From an uncultured Pseudomonadota bacterium (GTDB taxonomy: Bacteria; Pseudomonadota; Gammaproteobacteria; Methylococcales; Methylomonadaceae): a DNA stretch of 64,000 bases. This document shows positions 60,459-64,000 of this stretch, piece after piece (within the stretch, counting starts at the first letter, position 1; the number at the start of each line of letters is the position of its first letter). The notes under the pieces are model-generated. The model saw only the letters and a list, made by a program, of their open reading frames with translations. It ran no database searches and was not told the DNA's origin. The translations under genes and the position numbers were made by a program. The DNA lies in contig CAILJB010000055.1 in NCBI GenBank assembly GCA_903834465.1, forward strand, positions 25,219-89,218, in the 5' to 3' direction.

Positions 60459-61774
60459 AACAAAGTGAATTTAAAAAACGCCGCAAACAACTCATGCAGC
60501 GTGTGGGTAAAGGCAATATTGCGTTAATTGGCAGCGCAAGCGTTCGTACGCGCAATCGAGATGTCGATTATCCATTTCGCCAGGACAGTGATTTTTATTA
60601 TTTAACCGGTTTTAACGAACCCGATGCGTTAGCGGTATTTATTCCTGGACGAGAGCAGGGTGAATATATTTTGTTTTGCCGCGAATTCGATGAAAAAAAA
60701 GCCCTTTGGGAAGGCGCACATGCTGGTTTAGAAGGCGCGACCAAACATTATGCCGCCGATGATTCGTTTCCGATTGATGATGTGGACGATATTTTATCGG
60801 GCATGCTCGAAAACAAAAATAAAGTCTATTATCCAATGGGGCGTGATTCGGATTTAGATCATAGTTTGCTGGAATGGATTAAACACATTCGTTCGCAATC
60901 GCGTAGTGGTGTCATTGCACCTGGTGAATTAGCCTCGATTGAACCGATTTTACACGAGATGCGTTTATTTAAAAGTGCTGCTGAATTGGAATTGATGCGG
61001 CATGCTGCGAACGTGACTGCTCAGGCGCATGTTCGAGCCATGCAATCTTGCCACGCGGGGCGTTACGAATATCAAATAGAAGCTGATATTGTGCATCATT
61101 TCATGCAAGCCGGTTTACGAGCCGTGGCATATCCTTCGATTGTTGCCGGTGGGAAAAATGCCTGCACACTGCATTACACTGATAACAAAGATAAATTAAA
61201 AAATGGTGATTTATTGTTAATTGATGCCGGCGCAGAATGTGACCATTACGCTGCCGATATTACGCGCACTTTTCCCGTGTCTGGAAAATTCACTACCGCA
61301 CAAGCTCAGTTATATCAATTAGTTTTAGACGCACAATTTGCCGCCATTGAACAAATTAAACCGAATGTGCCTTGGAATCTCGCACACGATGCGTCAGTCG
61401 AAGTCATGACAAAAGGTTTAGTGAAATTAGGAATACTGAAAGGTAATGTTAAAAAACTGATTAAAGACGAAAAATACAAACAGTTTTACATGCACCGCAT
61501 TGGGCATTGGCTGGGAATGGATGTGCATGATGTGGGCGATTACAAGCTCAATCAAGAATGGCGTAAATTACAGCCCGGAATGGCGCTAACGATTGAACCG
61601 GGTTTATACATTCCTGAAAATTGTAAAACCGTCGAGGAAAAGTGGCGCGGCATTGGTATTCGCATTGAAGATGACGTGTTAGTTACAAAAACGGGTTATG
61701 AAATTTTGACCACTGGTGTTCCCAAAACCATTGCAGATATTGAAGCGTTGATGGCGCGTAAAACAGGTGGCTAA
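60455..61774 (+). CDS. pepP: PepP, Xaa-Pro aminopeptidase
   Basis: PepP removes N-terminal residues that precede proline, using two manganese ions. The 439-residue protein has the aminopeptidase P N-domain (FYYLTGFNEPDALAVF) and the pita-bread core. The metal ligands are in LLLIDAGAECDHYAADITRTFPV, HRIGHWLGMDVHD, LTIEPGLYIP and GIRIEDDVLV. Length is normal. It overlaps ubiH by eight bases. Confidence 0.97.
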   Translation: MKQSEFKKRRKQLMQRVGKGNIALIGSASVRTRNRDVDYPFRQDSDFYYLTGFNEPDALAVFIPGREQGEYILFCREFDEKKALWEGAHAGLEGATKHYAADDSFPIDDVDDILSGMLENKNKVYYPMGRDSDLDHSLLEWIKHIRSQSRSGVIAPGELASIEPILHEMRLFKSAAELELMRHAANVTAQAHVRAMQSCHAGRYEYQIEADIVHHFMQAGLRAVAYPSIVAGGKNACTLHYTDNKDKLKNGDLLLIDAGAECDHYAADITRTFPVSGKFTTAQAQLYQLVLDAQFAAIEQIKPNVPWNLAHDASVEVMTKGLVKLGILKGNVKKLIKDEKYKQFYMHRIGHWLGMDVHDVGDYKLNQEWRKLQPGMALTIEPGLYIPENCKTVEEKWRGIGIRIEDDVLVTKTGYEILTTGVPKTIADIEALMARKTGG

Positions 61775-61775
61775 C

Positions 61776-62966
61776 GTGGATTATGATTTACTGATTGTAG
61801 GTGGCGGCTTGGCTGGCAATTGTCTTGCTTTGGCGTTGCAGCATAGCGATTTGAAAATTGCCATTATCGAAGCGCAAGAACGTCAGACTTTGCAAACAGC
61901 AGCGTTAGGCGATAGAGCCTTAGCGTTAGCGGCTGGAACAGTTGAAGCCTTGAAAATATTAAATCTTTGGCAAGGTATCGAACACGCGGCGACAGCCATC
62001 GAGCAAATTCATATTTCAGACCGTGGTCATTTTGGCAAAACCCGTTTGTCCGCGCAAAAAGAAAAGGTTGACGCTTTAGGTTATGTGATTACCGCGCGTG
62101 ATTTAGAAACGCATATCGCAAATCAAGTTGATGTTGCTCAAAACGTAACGCTATATTGTCCTGCGCGTGTTATGGGTTTGATGATTGATGAAAATGCAGT
62201 ATTTTTGAATTTGAAACACGGTAACGAAACGCTCAATCTCACGGCGAAATTAGTCGTTGGCGCAGATGGTGGACAATCGTCGGTGCGGCAATTGTTAAAC
62301 ATTCAACAACACGTTAGTGATTATGCTCAAACGGCATTAGTAACGACTGTTTCCACAACCCGCCCACACCGTAATGTAGCGTATGAACGATTCACAAGTT
62401 CTGGTCCGCTGGCTTTGTTGCCAATGGGAACGCAGGATTGCGCGGTGGTTTGGACGCGCACGAGTAACGAAGCCGAATCGTTAATGTTAGGCAGCGAAGT
62501 TGATTTTATCGAGCAATTACAAGACTGTTTTGGTTATCGTTTGGGCATATTGTCATTACGCGCACGGCGACGCGCTTTCCCGTTATCACTCATTCATACT
62601 GAAACGATGATTTCACAACGTGCTGTCATTATTGGTAATGCGGCGCATCAATTACACCCTGTTGCGGGACAAGGCTTTAATCTTGGATTACGCGATGTGA
62701 TTGTTTTAGCTGAAATGTTGCGGCAACAAAACGAAACGAGCGATATTGGCGCGTGGGAATTTTTGCAACGTTATGCTCAAGCAAGGCAACGCGACCAATC
62801 GCGCACCATTAAATTCACAGATACAGTTGTTCGGCTTTTTTCTAACGAATGGTTGGCTCTTGCTGCTTTACGCAATGCGGGGTTAGCATTATTAGATGTG
62901 TTACCGTTTGCTAAATCGTTATTGGCGCGTCAAGCAATGGGATTAGCAAACGATAGGCGCGTTTAA
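61776..62966 (+). CDS. ubiH: UbiH/VisC-type FAD monooxygenase for ubiquinone synthesis
   Basis: This flavoprotein hydroxylates the ring of a ubiquinone precursor. The N-terminal FAD motif is DLLIVGGGLAGNCLALAL, the GADGGQSSVR motif lies mid-protein, and the second FAD-binding motif is VIIGNAAHQLHPVAGQGFNLGLRD. I use GTG 61776 (396 residues), because AGGTGG at 61765-61770 fits it. GTG 61767 lies inside that site. It follows pepP, as ubiH does in other gammaproteobacteria. Confidence 0.93.
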   Translation: MDYDLLIVGGGLAGNCLALALQHSDLKIAIIEAQERQTLQTAALGDRALALAAGTVEALKILNLWQGIEHAATAIEQIHISDRGHFGKTRLSAQKEKVDALGYVITARDLETHIANQVDVAQNVTLYCPARVMGLMIDENAVFLNLKHGNETLNLTAKLVVGADGGQSSVRQLLNIQQHVSDYAQTALVTTVSTTRPHRNVAYERFTSSGPLALLPMGTQDCAVVWTRTSNEAESLMLGSEVDFIEQLQDCFGYRLGILSLRARRRAFPLSLIHTETMISQRAVIIGNAAHQLHPVAGQGFNLGLRDVIVLAEMLRQQNETSDIGAWEFLQRYAQARQRDQSRTIKFTDTVVRLFSNEWLALAALRNAGLALLDVLPFAKSLLARQAMGLANDRRV

Positions 62967-62998
62967 AATAATTTTTCTATTTTTTCAGAGAGTAAAAC

Positions 62999-63415
62999 AT
63001 GACCGAAATTTTTTTTGTATTAACGGTAATTTATGCAGCGTATGTAATTTATAGCGTTGCGAGTGACAGTAAGAAAGTAAAAATAATTGATGATAGCGCA
63101 CCTGCCATGATGTCTGTGACAACAAGTGTCAAACCGTTAATTCCAGAAAAAGCCATGGCGCAACCATTAACAAAACCTGTTACCAAAGCAGCAAAGCCTG
63201 CGGTCAAAAAAAATGGATTGAAAAATCCCAAAACAGGCGAAATTGTGTCGAGTTATGCAAATTATCGCTTTATGAAACGTTGGATTAAAGAAGCTTTGGT
63301 TGCAGAAGGGTTGTTAGAAAAGGTTTATAAAAATAATGAGCTAAACGCAGAACTTGAAGTGAATATTAAAGATGCTATTTCACAATTGGAAAACTTAGAT
63401 AACTATAAAATTTAG
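62999..63415 (+). CDS. Unknown protein with N-terminal membrane span
   Basis: The 138 residues have one span (about 3-22, EIFFVLTVIYAAYVIYSVA). A Lys/Pro/Ala linker and a C-terminal domain rich in Lys/Asn/Glu follow (GEIVSSYANYRFMKRWIKEALVAEGLLEK). I recognise no family. The span and cytoplasmic-looking domain suggest a small membrane-anchored binding protein. GAGAG precedes the ATG. It starts 33 bases after ubiH and could be the last gene of that operon. Confidence 0.7.
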   Translation: MTEIFFVLTVIYAAYVIYSVASDSKKVKIIDDSAPAMMSVTTSVKPLIPEKAMAQPLTKPVTKAAKPAVKKNGLKNPKTGEIVSSYANYRFMKRWIKEALVAEGLLEKVYKNNELNAELEVNIKDAISQLENLDNYKI

Positions 63416-63535
63416 TAAAGACTGGTTGTTTTAATTTTTTGATGTTGGTCACAATTTTATTGCGTTAAGAATTAGCTACCATTTATTTTAGTGCAGATGC
63501 CAAGCCTGATACGGAGGGGGCAGTTATTAAATTTC

Positions 63536-63563
63536 TTGACAGTAGACGACTTCATTTTATAGT
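63536..63563 (+). promoter_or_regulatory. Strong sigma-70-type promoter
   Basis: TTGACA at 63536-63541 and TATAGT at 63558-63563 with a 16-base spacer. It lies 85 bases before the start codon of the repeat-protein gene, so the leader would be about 75-80 bases. Confidence 0.7.
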
Positions 63564-63582
63564 CTGTGGTGAAAAGGTGGTG

Positions 63583-63611
63583 CATAGCAGCCAACGTTAA
63601 ATGCTGCTATG
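63583..63611 (+). promoter_or_regulatory. Stable hairpin in the 5' leader of the repeat-protein gene
   Basis: CATAGCAGC and GCTGCTATG pair perfectly over nine bases with an 11-base loop, about 37 bases before the ATG. There is no T-run, so it is more likely a stabilising or regulatory structure than a terminator. Confidence 0.5.
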
Positions 63612-63647
63612 TATGTTGATAAGGTAAAATTTATACAAGAGAATGAC

Positions 63648-64000
63648 ATGGTAAATCTATTAGATTCAGCTAACACACCGAAAGGTAATTCCACTAATAA
63701 TGGAAAGCCTCCCTTGAATGGTAATACTACCGGTAACGGTACGCCCCCTGCGCCAACTGCAAGTTCGGGCAATAATACGAATCCCCCGCCGGTTGTGGGC
63801 AACACGGATAAACCGTTGCCGGGCGGCACGCCTGCCAATCCACCCGTAGGCACAAATAGTACAACTGAAGTGTCACCGGTTGGCACTGATAACCCACCGC
63901 CTGTTGTTGGTAACACGGATAAACCATTGCCTATTGCTGGCAACACGGATAAACCGTTGCCGGGCGGCACGCCTGCCAATCCACCCGTAGGCACAAATAG
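63648..64000 (+). CDS. Pro/Gly/Asn-rich repeat protein (partial, runs off the window)
   Basis: An ATG at 63648, after AAGAGA, opens a frame with no stop to the end of the window (117 codons seen). It reads MVNLLDSANTPKGN and continues as a Pro-, Gly-, Asn-, Thr-rich string built from NTDKPLPGGTPANPPVGTN and NPPPVVGNTDKP units. There is no signal peptide in the visible part. The low complexity and absence of hydrophobic runs fit a linker or surface protein. The promoter and leader hairpin upstream support a real gene. The opposite-strand open frame in the same region is a shadow. Confidence 0.7.
   Translation, partial: MVNLLDSANTPKGNSTNNGKPPLNGNTTGNGTPPAPTASSGNNTNPPPVVGNTDKPLPGGTPANPPVGTNSTTEVSPVGTDNPPPVVGNTDKPLPIAGNTDKPLPGGTPANPPVGTN
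63798..64000 (+). repeat. Direct repeat with 141-base period in the repeat-protein gene
   Basis: A 62-base segment encoding GNTDKPLPGGTPANPPVGTN occurs at 63798-63859 and again, without change, at 63939-64000. A shorter, diverged NTDKPLP copy lies between them. Perfect identity over 62 bases indicates recent duplication, and the array continues beyond the window. Confidence 0.85.

Noticed and set aside
63557..63994. 145-residue Gly/Leu/Pro-rich open frame on the - strand at the end of the window
   Set aside because: It is the shadow of the Pro/Gly/Asn-rich gene on the + strand, which has a promoter, leader and ribosome binding site.

Overview
This is about 64 kb of chromosome from a low-G+C gammaproteobacterium. 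The evidence is conserved gene order: secG–tRNA-Leu(GAG), glmM/ftsH/rlmE with divergent yhbY, apaG–apaH, gcvR–bcp, pepA–holC opposite lptF–lptG, and the ygfB–pepP–ubiH cluster opposite a small coiled-coil gene, zapA and 6S RNA. Low G+C, many GGDEF/PAS/histidine kinase proteins, NAD-linked hydrogenase genes and a nested C5TTCAAAG5-type palindrome suggest a Thiotrichales/Beggiatoa-like sulfur bacterium. That placement is inference, not proof.

Layout. 1-760: the 3' end of an unknown gene, then a decayed tyrosine integrase and other debris beside tRNA-Leu(GAG). 761-5598: housekeeping block (secG, glmM, ftsH, rlmE, yhbY). 5862-10110: apaG–apaH co-directional with a periplasmic binding protein and hybrid histidine kinase. 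10151-14925: ankyrin protein, a truncated Mpl-like protein, mpl, and an NMT1/TauABC-type ABC transporter whose permease carries a frameshift. 14901-20975: anmK, a large GGDEF-EAL protein followed by an alginate-export-type outer membrane protein, and a DUF721/DciA-like gene. 20983-23591: a probable Fur box before a porin, a flavinylated FMN-binding protein and a small membrane protein. 23626-29387: hoxF-hoxU-hoxY without hoxH, and a PatZ-type acyl-CoA synthetase/acetyltransferase. 29590-33597: an FKBP isomerase, then a tight group of SRPBCC protein, short LOV photoreceptor, fatty-acid-hydroxylase-like membrane protein and msrP-msrQ. 33665-35615: separate GNAT and nitrilase genes (fused in other bacteria) and a membrane J-protein. 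35630-40404: a UrtA-like binding protein, sensor kinase and REC-DUF3369-GGDEF regulator. 40451-43730: mobB, moeA and a PAS kinase. 43742-46723: a giant acidic repeat protein with one membrane span and a SPOR domain. 46890-52033: gcvR-bcp, holC-pepA, lptFG. 52036-56696: an orphan oligopeptide-binding lipoprotein and two PD-(D/E)XK nuclease-family genes flanking a small secreted protein. 56744-62966: a membrane spermidine-synthase-like protein with an in-frame palindromic insertion, 6S RNA, zapA, a small coiled-coil gene, ygfB, pepP, ubiH. 62999-64000: an unknown membrane protein and the start of a Pro/Gly/Asn-rich repeat protein that runs off the window.

Most likely to be new: the LOV–SRPBCC–hydroxylase–MsrPQ group, which links blue-light sensing to lipid modification and repair of oxidised periplasmic proteins. 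Next are the Fur-box porin/flavoprotein/membrane trio, the hydrogenase diaphorase without its nickel subunit, the free-standing Mpl N-domain paralogue, and the palindrome that has become 35 codons of a membrane protein.
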